From Bacteroidota bacterium (lineage in GTDB: Bacteria; Bacteroidota; Bacteroidia; JAFLBG01): a stretch of DNA of 49,547 nt. Below are positions 23,994 through 32,336 of the stretch, piece by piece (positions within the stretch are counted from its first letter, which is position 1; every line of letters begins with the position of its first letter). Made by a program: the position numbers and the translations under genes. The stretch lies in the NCBI GenBank assembly GCA_017303975.1, contig JAFLBG010000026.1:1-49547 (forward strand). The letters are read 5' to 3'. Below the pieces are notes generated by a model, which was not told the origin of the DNA, searched no databases, and saw only the letters and a program-made list of their open reading frames with translations.

Positions 23994-24635
23994 TTATTTT
24001 TTACGAATTGCCATTATACCATCCCTGATAGGCAATAAAACATTTTCTACTCTACTATCAGCCGTTATCTTTTTATTAAAATCGTTTATCGCTTTTGTAT
24101 CCTCATCCATCTTTGCAGCATCCATCAATATTTTTCCGCTCCATAGCACGTTATCTGCAAGAATAAAACCGCCAGCATTAAGTTTATCAAATACTAAATC
24201 GAAATAAGTAGAATAGTTTATTTTGTCGGCATCAATAAATACCAAATCAAATTTCTGAGTTAGTTCCGGAATAATTGTTAATGCATTGCCAATGCGATAC
24301 TCAATTTTTTCAGCATACTTCGAATTATTAAAATGCGCTCTTACAGTTGTTTCAAGCTCTTCGTTAATATCTATTGTAATTAGTTTTCCGTTTTCTTGTA
24401 ACCCTTCGGCAAAACAAATAGCAGAATAACCGGTGTAGGTTCCTATTTCTAAAATATTTTGTGGGCGAATCATTTTGCTAAACATGCTTAGCACTCTTCC
24501 TTGCAAATGCCCCGAAAGCATTCGTGGCATCAATACTTTTGCATAAGTTTCTCTGGAAATAGTTTTAAGTAAATCCGATTCTTCTTTAGTATGTTTTTCT
24601 ACATACTCCTCTATTTCAGGTGGTAAAAAATTCAA
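23994..24635 (-). CDS. Class I SAM O-methyltransferase (COMT-like)
   Basis: A 213-residue cytoplasmic methyltransferase of the catechol/caffeoyl-CoA O-methyltransferase family. Visible are the SAM-binding motif ILEIGTYTGYSAICFAEGL, the acidic ribose-binding strand LITIDINEE, and the metal/catalytic region FDLVFIDADKINYSTYFDLV then FILADNVLWSGKI. These enzymes methylate catechols and similar hydroxyls with a divalent metal; the substrate here is unknown. It starts 11 bases after the stop of the M3 peptidase and closes the minus-strand unit that begins with tRNA-Leu. Confidence 0.92.
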   Translation of the reverse strand: MNFLPPEIEEYVEKHTKEESDLLKTISRETYAKVLMPRMLSGHLQGRVLSMFSKMIRPQNILEIGTYTGYSAICFAEGLQENGKLITIDINEELETTVRAHFNNSKYAEKIEYRIGNALTIIPELTQKFDLVFIDADKINYSTYFDLVFDKLNAGGFILADNVLWSGKILMDAAKMDEDTKAINDFNKKITADSRVENVLLPIRDGIMAIRKK

Positions 24636-24646
24636 TGTAATTTATC

Positions 24647-26350
24647 TTAATTTAATCGTGAATCATCAACTTGTAAAAGCCAATTATTAACCTCTGTAGC
24701 AACACTCTCCAAACAACCTTCTTTAAACGGAGAATCTATGTTTGCAATCTCTACTAATTCTAAAAATGATTTACTTCCACCCGCTTTACAGAGTTCTAAA
24801 TAATCTGACATTGCTTCTTTCTTATTCTGATTAAATTTTTTCCAAAATTGAAATGCGCAAATTTGAGCAAGCGTATAATCGATATAATAAAATGGACTTT
24901 CGTATATATGGCGTTGTTGCTGCCAATATCCACCATCTTCCAAGTATTTATTGTCATCGTAATTTCTGTATGGAATATATTTTTGCTCTATCTTTCGCCA
25001 CTGCGCATTTCTTTCTGTTGAAGTAACATTTGGATTCTCGTATATCCAATGTTGAAATTCATCAACAGCAACGCCATAAGGAAGAAAAATTAAAGATTTT
25101 GCAACATGCGAATATTTAAACTTGTCTGTATCTTCTTTAAAAAACAAATCCATCCAAGGCCAAGTAAGAAATTCCATACTCATAGAGTGTATTTCGCACG
25201 CTTCGTAAGTTGGAAAATTATATTCCGGAACATCGAATTTTCTGCTGCAGAAACCCTGAAATGCATGCCCTGCTTCATGCGTAAGTACAATTATATCGTG
25301 AGCAGTTCCATTAAAATTTGAGAATATAAACGGACTTTTGTAATTGCTAAAATAAGTACAATACCCTCCAACAGCCTTACCCGAACGAGATTCTAAATCC
25401 AGTAGTTCATTTTGGGTCATAAACTGAAAAAATTCTCCTGTTTCGGGGCTAAGCTCACTATACATTTTTTTAGCATTGTCAACAATCCAATCCGGACTAC
25501 CTTTAGGCACAGCGTTTCCACTTTTAAAAGAAAGTGCCTCGTCATAATAATATAATTTATCTAACCCAATTCGTTTCGCCTGCTTTTCTGCCAATTTTTC
25601 TGTAAGCGGTACAATATATTTTTTTACTTGATCTCTATAATCAGAAACCATCTGGGCGTTGTAATCGCCTCTTAACATTCGTTTATAGCCTAATTCAACA
25701 AAATTATTGAATCCCAATTTTTTAGCAATAGATGCTCTTACCTTTACAAGGTCATCAAACAATCTATCTAACTCAATCTTATTTGAACTGAAAAAATTAT
25801 ATTTTGCTTCGTTAGCAGCCTTTCTAATCGTTCTATCTTTTGAATTTAAATAAGAGCCTAGCTCAGATAGGTTAAGCTCTTTGTTATCAAATTTTATTTT
25901 TGCCGAGCCTAAAAGTTTAGTGTATTCGCTTCCTAATTGATTCTCTTTTTGTAGTTCCTCTACAATAGAATCAGAAAAGGTATCTACAGTCATTTGCGCA
26001 ACAGAAAAAAGTTGATTGCCATATTTCAGAATCAAATCTTGTTTAAATTTCGACCTACTAATTGTCTCATAAAACTTAACCTCCAAACCTAAAAAGGCAG
26101 GGGATAATTCATCAAAAAAATCTTGCTCTGCTTGATAATCGGCATTGGTGGTGTCTTGCGTATATTTTACACCTGCAATGGAACGTTGTGTATTAAAATC
26201 GTTTCTTATTTCATTTACTTTATCAATAATTTCCATTTGACTTTTTGCGTTTCCGGCTTTTTCAAATTCCACTAACAATGAGTCAATATTTTTAGATATA
26301 GAAGCTAAATCTGGACGATAGTAATTAAATTCTTTAAAATTCATACTCAA
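24647..26350 (-). CDS. pepF: M3 family oligoendopeptidase
   Basis: A 567-residue cytoplasmic zinc metallopeptidase of family M3 (oligoendopeptidase F type), which degrades short peptides. The zinc motif HEAGH (His358-Glu359-His362 in VLTHEAGHAFQGF) and the downstream Glu-containing helix (YEACEIHSMSMEFLTWPW) are intact. The long N-terminal helical region (1-200) and the C-terminal tyrosine motif (YIDYTLAQICAFQFW) are as expected for the family. The start is either Met1 at 26350 or Met3. It follows the propeller-protein gene by 28 bases. The symbol is by family resemblance. Confidence 0.92.
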   Translation of the reverse strand: MSMNFKEFNYYRPDLASISKNIDSLLVEFEKAGNAKSQMEIIDKVNEIRNDFNTQRSIAGVKYTQDTTNADYQAEQDFFDELSPAFLGLEVKFYETISRSKFKQDLILKYGNQLFSVAQMTVDTFSDSIVEELQKENQLGSEYTKLLGSAKIKFDNKELNLSELGSYLNSKDRTIRKAANEAKYNFFSSNKIELDRLFDDLVKVRASIAKKLGFNNFVELGYKRMLRGDYNAQMVSDYRDQVKKYIVPLTEKLAEKQAKRIGLDKLYYYDEALSFKSGNAVPKGSPDWIVDNAKKMYSELSPETGEFFQFMTQNELLDLESRSGKAVGGYCTYFSNYKSPFIFSNFNGTAHDIIVLTHEAGHAFQGFCSRKFDVPEYNFPTYEACEIHSMSMEFLTWPWMDLFFKEDTDKFKYSHVAKSLIFLPYGVAVDEFQHWIYENPNVTSTERNAQWRKIEQKYIPYRNYDDNKYLEDGGYWQQQRHIYESPFYYIDYTLAQICAFQFWKKFNQNKKEAMSDYLELCKAGGSKSFLELVEIANIDSPFKEGCLESVATEVNNWLLQVDDSRLN

Positions 26351-26378
26351 TTAAATAAAAGTTGTTTTTAAGTCTAAG

Positions 26379-27266
26379 TTATTCTTCACTCGAAAATGCA
26401 TATCTTTTTAAATCTTTGCTAATTGCAAGCCTATTAATTGTTTTTATTTCATATTTGGTAAAATCGGCAATTGTGTTCCACTTTCTTTCCGGAGAACCAA
26501 TCTCGTAAGAGACTAGCTTTTTACCAAAACTTGTCCAAATATATTTTTTTCCGTTTATAGCAATTACAACAAAGTCTTGCGAATTCATATCCGGGCTATC
26601 TATCAAATACTCAATTTTATTCGTGTTCTTTAATGGTACTATCGCAAAAACTCTCTTCCCGTCTATAATTAAAGTAGTAATTAAAGAATCGTTACCATAT
26701 CCTAAAAATGTTCTACCGCAATTATTAGCAATTAACATACTCTTTTTGCTATCTAAATCTTGCAACCAAAGACTTGGTGGTTCCGTAATTTTAAACCACG
26801 CTAATGATTTATGAGCAATCCAAGTATAATAACCAATCGAGTCGATGGATTTATCCACCTCAAACTTTCTAGTCAAATCAGTTTGGTCGTATTTCCATAA
26901 ACGTTGTACCGAATCTAAATCAATACGAACTGTTGAAATGTAGCGCTTGTCTGGAGTTTCTTTGGGAGAAAATTCGCTTTCCTTGGTTTTGGTTGCATGC
27001 ATATTTACATTCTCTGTAAAATCATAAACCCAAATATCATTTTGATTATTAATGGTTGTGGAATAAAACAGTCGCTGATTATCAGCAGCAAAAAAAGGTT
27101 GGTTGTCATATCCTTTGCGATTAGTAAGATTAACGGGCGTAGAAAACACCGGATTAATGGCATCTAATATTGTTATTCTTCCAACCCAAACATCTGTATC
27201 AACAGCCTTTTGCGCAAATGAAGATAGAGTAATACAAAAAAAAGAAAAATAGAGTTGAATTTTCAC
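26379..27266 (-). CDS. Secreted TolB-like beta-propeller protein
   Basis: A 295-residue exported protein with PD40/TolB-like propeller blades, for example NLTNRKGYDNQPFFAADNQRL followed by FYSTTINNQNDIWVYDF, and later blades around DSVQRLWKYD, KSLAWFKITEPPSLWLQD and KKYIWTSFGKKLVSYE. The frame could be extended to an ATG at 27401, but that extension translates through tRNA-Leu and is certainly wrong. The credible start is the GTG at 27266, which begins a proper signal peptide (MKIQLYFSFFCITLSSFAQ); a TTG one codon upstream is the alternative. Function is unknown; such proteins are usually periplasmic. Confidence 0.78.
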   Translation of the reverse strand: MKIQLYFSFFCITLSSFAQKAVDTDVWVGRITILDAINPVFSTPVNLTNRKGYDNQPFFAADNQRLFYSTTINNQNDIWVYDFTENVNMHATKTKESEFSPKETPDKRYISTVRIDLDSVQRLWKYDQTDLTRKFEVDKSIDSIGYYTWIAHKSLAWFKITEPPSLWLQDLDSKKSMLIANNCGRTFLGYGNDSLITTLIIDGKRVFAIVPLKNTNKIEYLIDSPDMNSQDFVVIAINGKKYIWTSFGKKLVSYEIGSPERKWNTIADFTKYEIKTINRLAISKDLKRYAFSSEE

Positions 27267-27311
27267 CAAATGTTGCTTTAAAATATATTTTTCCTTTTGT
27301 CTAACTAGTTG

Positions 27312-27391
27312 TGCCCAGAACGAGATTCGAACTCGTACGGTTACCCGCCACCCCCTCAAGATGGTGCGTCTGCCAATTTCGCCACCTGGGC
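27312..27391 (-). tRNA. tRNA-Leu (anticodon GAG)
   Basis: An 80-base tRNA. On the minus strand: acceptor GCCCAGG pairs with TCTGGGC (one G-U), discriminator A, D-stem GCG/CGC around AAATTGGCAGA, anticodon stem CCATC/GGTGG with loop TTGAGGG (anticodon GAG), a long variable arm (CGGGTAACCG) typical of class II leucine tRNAs, and T-arm ACGAG-TTCGAAT-CTCGT. The 3' CCA is not encoded (CAA follows). It leads a minus-strand gene set and ends 45 bases before the GTG of the propeller-protein gene. Confidence 0.97.
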
Positions 27392-27398
27392 AATGAAA

Positions 27399-27406
27399 CA
27401 AATATA
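27399..27406 (-). promoter_or_regulatory. Candidate -7 element (TATATTTG) for tRNA-Leu
   Basis: Minus-strand TATATTTG matches TAnnTTTG exactly and ends seven bases before the first base of the tRNA, which would leave a leader of only a few bases. The -33 element is not recognisable. Confidence 0.5.
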
Positions 27407-27527
27407 AAATATTATTGAAAGATTACCTAGTTGCGAATGATGAAACAAATTATTGAACAAGTGTATTAGATTTAGTTTAATAATTTATATTTACACTCAT
27501 AATTAATTTAATTTAAAGGTTTAAGTA

Positions 27528-28457
27528 ATGAAAAAAATACTTGTTACAGGTGGTGCCGGTTTTATTGGAAGTCATTTAGTGAAACGATTAGTGGAAGATG
27601 GGAATGAAGTAACTGTTCTGGATTCTCTTTTAAGAGGTAATAAACTTGAAAAAAATATCCTTACATCAATTAATTTTATTGCTGGAGATGTAAGAGATAA
27701 AGAATTGGTGTTAAAACATGCAAAAGGATGTGAATTAATATATCATTTTGCTGCAGTTTTAGGTGTTGATGTGGTTGCGGATAATCCGGTAGAAACAATG
27801 GAAACCGAAATTATTGGCATGAAAAATATTGTTGATGCCGCCATGTTGTATAAAACAGAAAAAATAATTTATGCTTCTACTAGTGGCGTTTACGGACATT
27901 CGGCTATTGAAAAATCTGTAACTGAAACGATTCAAATAGACCCAAGAACTAGTTACGCAATAGCTAAACGCTATAACGAAATTTATTTAAAAGCATTAAA
28001 CGAAGAAAAAGGATTAGATTCTGTTTCTTTACGTTTTTTTAATGTGTATGGAAAAAGACAAGACAACAGAATGGTTGTTCCTCGTTTCTTAGAGCAAGCA
28101 TTTGCAGGAGAACCTATTACAGTTTATGGGAACGGAAACCAAACACGCGACTTTACCTATATTGATGACACAATTGAAGCATGTCTTCAATTAACAGAGA
28201 AAGCAGGAGCTAGCGAAATATTCAATATTGCAAATGAAGACGAAATTACGATTAAGCAATTAGCTGATACAATTGTTAAAGTAACCGGTTCAAAATCTCA
28301 AATAAATTATATACAAGCTCCTACAAAAAGGTATGATTACGAAGTAGAAAGAAGATTTGGAAGCTCTGAAAAATTATTTAAACATACAGGATTTAAGCCT
28401 AATACGAATCTGGAAGATGGATTAAGACTGATAATGGACGATTATAATCATAAATAG
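27528..28457 (+). CDS. NAD-dependent sugar-nucleotide epimerase/dehydratase (extended SDR)
   Basis: A 309-residue cytoplasmic enzyme of the extended short-chain dehydrogenase family, related to UDP-glucose 4-epimerase. It has the NAD-binding GGAGFIG motif (8-14), a catalytic Ser/Thr stretch YASTSGVYG (115-123), catalytic Tyr143 and Lys147 in SYAIAK, and substrate-domain motifs RFFNVYGKRQ and YGNGNQTRDFTYIDD. It likely makes an activated sugar for surface glycans, but the exact reaction (epimerase, dehydratase or decarboxylase) cannot be fixed. It stands alone, followed by a strong terminator. Confidence 0.92.
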   Translation: MKKILVTGGAGFIGSHLVKRLVEDGNEVTVLDSLLRGNKLEKNILTSINFIAGDVRDKELVLKHAKGCELIYHFAAVLGVDVVADNPVETMETEIIGMKNIVDAAMLYKTEKIIYASTSGVYGHSAIEKSVTETIQIDPRTSYAIAKRYNEIYLKALNEEKGLDSVSLRFFNVYGKRQDNRMVVPRFLEQAFAGEPITVYGNGNQTRDFTYIDDTIEACLQLTEKAGASEIFNIANEDEITIKQLADTIVKVTGSKSQINYIQAPTKRYDYEVERRFGSSEKLFKHTGFKPNTNLEDGLRLIMDDYNHK

Positions 28458-28476
28458 AAATAAGAATTTGAATTTG

Positions 28477-28517
28477 AAAAAAAACAGGCTACCTCTTTGA
28501 GGTAGCCTGTTTTTTTT
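28477..28517 (+). terminator. Strong intrinsic terminator after the epimerase gene
   Basis: AAAACAGGCTACCTC (28481-28495), a TTT loop, and GAGGTAGCCTGTTTT (28499-28513) form a perfect 15-bp stem, flanked by A-run and T-run. It lies 23 bases after the stop codon and, being symmetric, could act in both directions. Confidence 0.95.
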
Positions 28518-28613
28518 GACAATAAGCCTTTCCCTTAAAATATCAATTAACTGCCAACAGAAACACTACCAAAATAACTACATAATGCTTACTTTTAAAC
28601 AAATAATAGCAAT

Positions 28614-29771
28614 ATGATTTCAATTGGTATAATCGGTTCTGGCGCTATGGGCAGCGGAATAGCACAAGTAGCAGCAACCGCAGGACACAAGACTTTTATT
28701 TTTGATACAAATACTGCTGCTCTTCAAAAAAGCAAGGATGCAATTTATTTGTCACTACAAAAGCTGGTTGAAAAACAAAGAATAACAACAGAAAAGGCAT
28801 CCTCCATTCAGTCGAACTTACAGTTTGTTTCGTCCTTACAAGATTTCAAAAATTGTGGTCTTATCATAGAAGCCATTGTTGAAATCCTGGAGGTAAAACA
28901 AAATTTATTTACTGAATTAGAAAGCATTGTAAGCAATGATTGTATATTAGCCAGCAATACATCTTCTTTATCAATTGCGTCAATTGCATCCAGTTGCAAA
29001 CTAAACAACAGAGTAATTGGAATACATTTCTTCAACCCTGCTCCTATTATGCCGTTGGTAGAAATTATCCCTGCCATTACTACTAACGCAGCTACCACAA
29101 AAACTGCAAAACAACTCATTGATAGTTGGGGAAAACAAACTGTTTTGGCTAAGGACACACCTGGTTTTATTGTTAATCGTGTTGCCCGTTCATTTTATGG
29201 AGAAAGTATTCGTTTGTACGAAGAAGGTTTTGCTGATTTTGCAACTATAGATTGGGCATTAAAACAATTTGGTGGATTTAAAATGGGACCATTTGAGTTA
29301 ATGGATTTTATTGGAAATGATATTAATTATAAAGTAACTGAATCTGTTTGGGAGCAATTTTTCTTCGAACCTCGATTTAAACCCTCCCTAACCCAAAAAA
29401 GACTTTTTGAAGCTAAATTATTTGGACGCAAGTCCGGCAAAGGTTATTATGATTATAGTGCAAATTCAACTTTACCAATTCCTAATATGGATGAAAAGTT
29501 AGGAAACTTTATTTTTGAAAGAGTTATTTGCATGCTTATAAACGAGGCTATTGACTCATTTTATCTAGGCTTAGCTTCCAAAGAAGATATAGATACCGCC
29601 ATGACTAAAGGAGTAAACTATCCAAAGGGATTGTTGAAATGGGCTGATGAAATTGGATTGCCCAAGATTTTGAATACACTTACCGGATTATATAACGAAT
29701 ACCAAGAAGATAGATACCGACCTTGTGTGTTACTAAAACGAATGGTATCAGAAAACAAAACATTCTACTAA
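28614..29771 (+). CDS. 3-hydroxyacyl-CoA dehydrogenase (PaaH/Hbd type)
   Basis: A 385-residue NAD-dependent enzyme oxidising (S)-3-hydroxyacyl-CoA to 3-oxoacyl-CoA. It has the N-terminal Rossmann motif GSGAMGSGIAQVAA, the catalytic His in IGIHFFNPAPIMPLVEII with the Glu of the His-Glu pair, and KDTPGFIVNRV closing the NAD domain. Two copies of the C-terminal 3HCDH helical domain follow (about 185-280 and 295-385; ANSTLPIPN between them). The two C-domains match the PaaH layout rather than the short Hbd form. It lies in the same direction as a PaaI-like thioesterase two genes on, but no paaABCDE genes are in the window. Confidence 0.92.
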   Translation: MISIGIIGSGAMGSGIAQVAATAGHKTFIFDTNTAALQKSKDAIYLSLQKLVEKQRITTEKASSIQSNLQFVSSLQDFKNCGLIIEAIVEILEVKQNLFTELESIVSNDCILASNTSSLSIASIASSCKLNNRVIGIHFFNPAPIMPLVEIIPAITTNAATTKTAKQLIDSWGKQTVLAKDTPGFIVNRVARSFYGESIRLYEEGFADFATIDWALKQFGGFKMGPFELMDFIGNDINYKVTESVWEQFFFEPRFKPSLTQKRLFEAKLFGRKSGKGYYDYSANSTLPIPNMDEKLGNFIFERVICMLINEAIDSFYLGLASKEDIDTAMTKGVNYPKGLLKWADEIGLPKILNTLTGLYNEYQEDRYRPCVLLKRMVSENKTFY

Positions 29772-29781
29772 ACTGGAACCT

Positions 29782-30261
29782 TTGCTTACATATAAATCAT
29801 TCTACAATTCACCACTAGGAACTATTTGTGTAGAAAACGATGACATGGCTTTAACAAAGCTTTACTTTACCCATCATGTGCATGAAAATCCGGCACAAGT
29901 AACTGAGATTGGAGAAATGGCAATACTTCAGTTAGAAGAATATTTTACAAAAAAAAGAAACTCCTTTACCCTTCCTATTAATCCATACGGTACAGATTTT
30001 CAAAAAAAAGTTTGGAAGGCTTTGTTAGATATTCCTTTTGGTTATACATACTCTTATCTCAAATTAGCTCAAAAATTAGGCGATTCAAACCTTACTCGGG
30101 CCGTTGGGAATGCCAATGGCAAAAATCCAATTCCAATTATTATTCCATGTCATCGAGTAATTGGTGAGAATGGAGATTTAACAGGATACAGCATGGGACT
30201 TGATCGCAAAAAATGGTTGTTAGATTTTGAAAGTAGTATTCGATTTCCTAAACTTTTTTAA
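29782..30261 (+). CDS. ogt: Methylated-DNA-[protein]-cysteine S-methyltransferase
   Basis: A 159-residue DNA repair protein that removes O6-alkyl groups from guanine by suicide transfer to a cysteine. It has the acceptor motif IIIPCHRVIG with Cys123, the helix-turn-helix region FQKKVWKALLDIPFGYTYSY (Arg finger in LTRAVGNANGKNP) and the LTGYSMGLDRKKWLL tail. The frame has no ATG: between the in-frame stop at 29734 and the conserved region only CTG (29773) and TTG (29782) can serve; TTG is the more usual. It begins 10 bases after the dehydrogenase stop, within the same operon. Confidence 0.92.
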   Translation: MLTYKSFYNSPLGTICVENDDMALTKLYFTHHVHENPAQVTEIGEMAILQLEEYFTKKRNSFTLPINPYGTDFQKKVWKALLDIPFGYTYSYLKLAQKLGDSNLTRAVGNANGKNPIPIIIPCHRVIGENGDLTGYSMGLDRKKWLLDFESSIRFPKLF

Positions 30262-30270
30262 ATAGAATAC

Positions 30271-30690
30271 ATGAATACGTTAGCAAAAAAAGTAGTAGAA
30301 AAAATGATGTCGGCCGACTGGTTTAGTCAATGGCTAGGAATAGAGGTTTTAGAAGCATCTGAAGGAAAATCAAAGTTGCAATTAAAGGTACGCAAAGAAA
30401 TGTTGAACGGATTTGCAATTGCGCATGGAGGAATAACCTACTCCATTGCTGATAGCGCATTGGCATTTGCCTCTAATTCTTACGGCAGAATGAGTGTTTC
30501 AATAGAAACATCTATATCGCATACTAAACAAGTAAAAGAGGGCGAAACAATTACCGCAACGGCAAAAGAATTAAGTAAAACAGATAAAATTGCTATCTAT
30601 CAAATTGATATTACCAACGAGCAAAACGATGTAGTTGCACTTTTTAAAGGAACAGTTTATCGTACTCATAAGGACTGGCAAGTAGAATAA
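30271..30690 (+). CDS. PaaI-like hotdog-fold acyl-CoA thioesterase
   Basis: A 139-residue thioesterase of the hotdog fold, hydrolysing (hydroxy)phenylacetyl-CoA or similar acyl-CoAs. The PaaI signature MLNGFAIAHGGITYSIADSALAFASNSYG carries the HGG motif and catalytic Asp; the N-terminal WFSQWLGIEVLEASEGKSKL and C-terminal IYQIDITNEQNDVVALFKGTVYR are also as expected. It lies ten bases after ogt and with the PaaH-like gene forms a small acyl-CoA set. In phenylacetate degradation PaaI relieves CoA trapping; a general housekeeping role is also possible. Confidence 0.88.
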   Translation: MNTLAKKVVEKMMSADWFSQWLGIEVLEASEGKSKLQLKVRKEMLNGFAIAHGGITYSIADSALAFASNSYGRMSVSIETSISHTKQVKEGETITATAKELSKTDKIAIYQIDITNEQNDVVALFKGTVYRTHKDWQVE

Positions 30691-30696
30691 ACCTGT

Positions 30697-30727
30697 TTTG
30701 TCCTTTAAAGTAAATACTTTACTTTTG
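30697..30727 (+). promoter_or_regulatory. efp promoter (TTTG-N19-TACTTTTG)
   Basis: TTTG at 30697-30700 and TACTTTTG at 30720-30727 with 19 bases between: a perfect match to the Bacteroidota housekeeping promoter consensus. The predicted leader is about 20-25 bases. Best-supported promoter in the window. Confidence 0.85.
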
Positions 30728-30756
30728 CCCTAAAATAATAACAAACTAATTTCACT

Positions 30757-31338
30757 ATGGCAGATACAGGAGACATCAACGTTGGTACCGTAATTCGATT
30801 TAATGGAGAATTATGTCAAATTACTGAATACATACACCGTACACCGGGCAATTTGCGTGCTTTTTACCAAGCAAAAATGAAAAATCTTAAAACCGGCAAA
30901 TCTGCTGAGTATAGATTTAGATCAGGCGAATCTGTTGATATTGCACGTGTAGAATACAAAATGATGCAGTATTTGTACCCTGAAAATGATTTTATTGTGT
31001 GTATGGACAGTACTACATTTGAGCAAGTATATTTACAAAAAAATATGCTTGGGACTGGAATTGAGTTCTTAAAAGAAGGAATGGAAGTTAAGATTGCATT
31101 CGAAAATGACGAAGCTATTTTGGCAGAAGGACCCACCTTTGTTGAGCTTGTTGTTACCTATACCGAACCGGGTGTAAAAGGAGATACGGCTACCAATGCG
31201 ATGAAACCCGCTACACTTGAAACCGGAGCAATAATTAATGTTCCTTTATTTGTAAATGAAGGCGATAATTTAAAGATTGATACACGTACAAGATCCTACG
31301 TAGAGCGAGTTAAAGAAAGTCATAAAGGAGGATATTAA
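30757..31338 (+). CDS. efp: Elongation factor P, PGNLRAF loop type
   Basis: A 193-residue translation factor that relieves ribosome stalling at polyproline stretches. It has three beta-barrel domains: KOW-like N-domain (1-65), central OB (66-130) and C-terminal OB (131-193, YTEPGVKGDTATNAMKPATLETGA, FVNEGDNLKIDTRTRSYVERV). The loop reaching into the ribosomal P-site reads RTPGNLRAF; the position of the beta-lysylated Lys34 of E. coli (PGKGQAF) is Asn32 here, flanked by Leu33 and Arg34. So the usual modification residues are absent at that place. It has its own strong promoter and is followed 19 bases later by an lpxD-like gene. Confidence 0.96.
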   Translation: MADTGDINVGTVIRFNGELCQITEYIHRTPGNLRAFYQAKMKNLKTGKSAEYRFRSGESVDIARVEYKMMQYLYPENDFIVCMDSTTFEQVYLQKNMLGTGIEFLKEGMEVKIAFENDEAILAEGPTFVELVVTYTEPGVKGDTATNAMKPATLETGAIINVPLFVNEGDNLKIDTRTRSYVERVKESHKGGY

Positions 31339-31357
31339 ATCCATTTTTTTATATTAA

Positions 31358-32284
31358 ATGAAACTAAACCCACCACAAACACTACAAAAAATTGCGTCCA
31401 TTATTGGAGCTAAGTTTGTTGGCAATCCGGATTTTTTAATTTCGGGAATAAATGAAATACATGTGGTGGAAGCTGGCGATATTGCATTTGTAGATCATCC
31501 TAAATACTATGAAAAAGCCTTAAACTCTAAAGCAACAACAATATTAATTAATAAAGAGGTTGAATGTCCAGAAGGCAAAGCGCTTATTATTTCTGATGAT
31601 CCGTTTAGAGATATAAATAAACTAATTACTCATTTTTCGCCTCGCTCCTACTCTACGTTGCAGGTGGGGAAAAATTCGATAGTTGATGTAAGTGCAACCG
31701 TTATGCCGGGAGCTTATATTGGTGAAAATGTGAAAATTGGCAAAAACACGGTAATCTATCCCAACGTTTCTATTTACAACAATGTTGAAATTGGCGACAA
31801 CGTTATTATTCACGGTAATACAGTATTGGGAAGCCATGCATTTTACTACAAAAAACGAGCTTCTCATTTTGAAAAACTACAAACCTGCGGCAAGGTAATT
31901 ATTGAAAACGATGTAGAAATTGGAGCATCTTGTACTATTGATGCAGGAGTTACAGGAGATACTCGTATTGGAGAAGGAACAAAAATTGATAATCACGTGC
32001 ATATTGGACACGACACCACTGTTGGAAAAATGTGTTTATTTGCCGCTCAGGTTGGCATAGCCGGGGCTTGTGTTATTGAAGACAAGGTTACACTTTGGGG
32101 GCAAGTTGGAATAGCAAGTGGAATAACCATTGGTGCGGGAGCTGTGGTATATGCACAATCCGGTGTAGGAAAAACATTAAAAGGCGATAAAACCTATTTT
32201 GGCAGCCCTGCAGGCGAGGCTCGAGAAAAAATGAAGGAAATGGCTATGATTAAGCAAATTCCATCTTTGTTCGAAAAAAAATAG
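31358..32284 (+). CDS. lpxD: LpxD-like UDP-3-O-acylglucosamine N-acyltransferase
   Basis: A 308-residue acyltransferase of the left-handed beta-helix family, shorter than typical LpxD (about 340). It has the uridine-binding N-domain (1-105; IASIIGAKFVGNPDFLISGINEI, GDIAFVDHPKYYEKA), hexapeptide repeats (about 105-270; IGENVKIGKNTVIYPNVSIY) and the catalytic His region HIGHDTTVGKMCLF with His218, then the C-terminal helix (EKMKEMAMIKQIPSLF). LpxD adds the N-linked hydroxyacyl chain of lipid A. Placement right after efp is familiar in Bacteroidota, which often have a second LpxD-like protein, so this may be that paralogue. Confidence 0.85.
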   Translation: MKLNPPQTLQKIASIIGAKFVGNPDFLISGINEIHVVEAGDIAFVDHPKYYEKALNSKATTILINKEVECPEGKALIISDDPFRDINKLITHFSPRSYSTLQVGKNSIVDVSATVMPGAYIGENVKIGKNTVIYPNVSIYNNVEIGDNVIIHGNTVLGSHAFYYKKRASHFEKLQTCGKVIIENDVEIGASCTIDAGVTGDTRIGEGTKIDNHVHIGHDTTVGKMCLFAAQVGIAGACVIEDKVTLWGQVGIASGITIGAGAVVYAQSGVGKTLKGDKTYFGSPAGEAREKMKEMAMIKQIPSLFEKK

Positions 32285-32336
32285 TACCATAAGCTCTTCA
32301 AAAATGGTATATTAGTAATTCGATTCATCTTATTTT

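Noticed and set aside
27267-27401. N-terminal extension of the propeller protein to an ATG at 27401
   Set aside because: The extension translates straight through tRNA-Leu; a GTG at 27266 begins a proper signal peptide.
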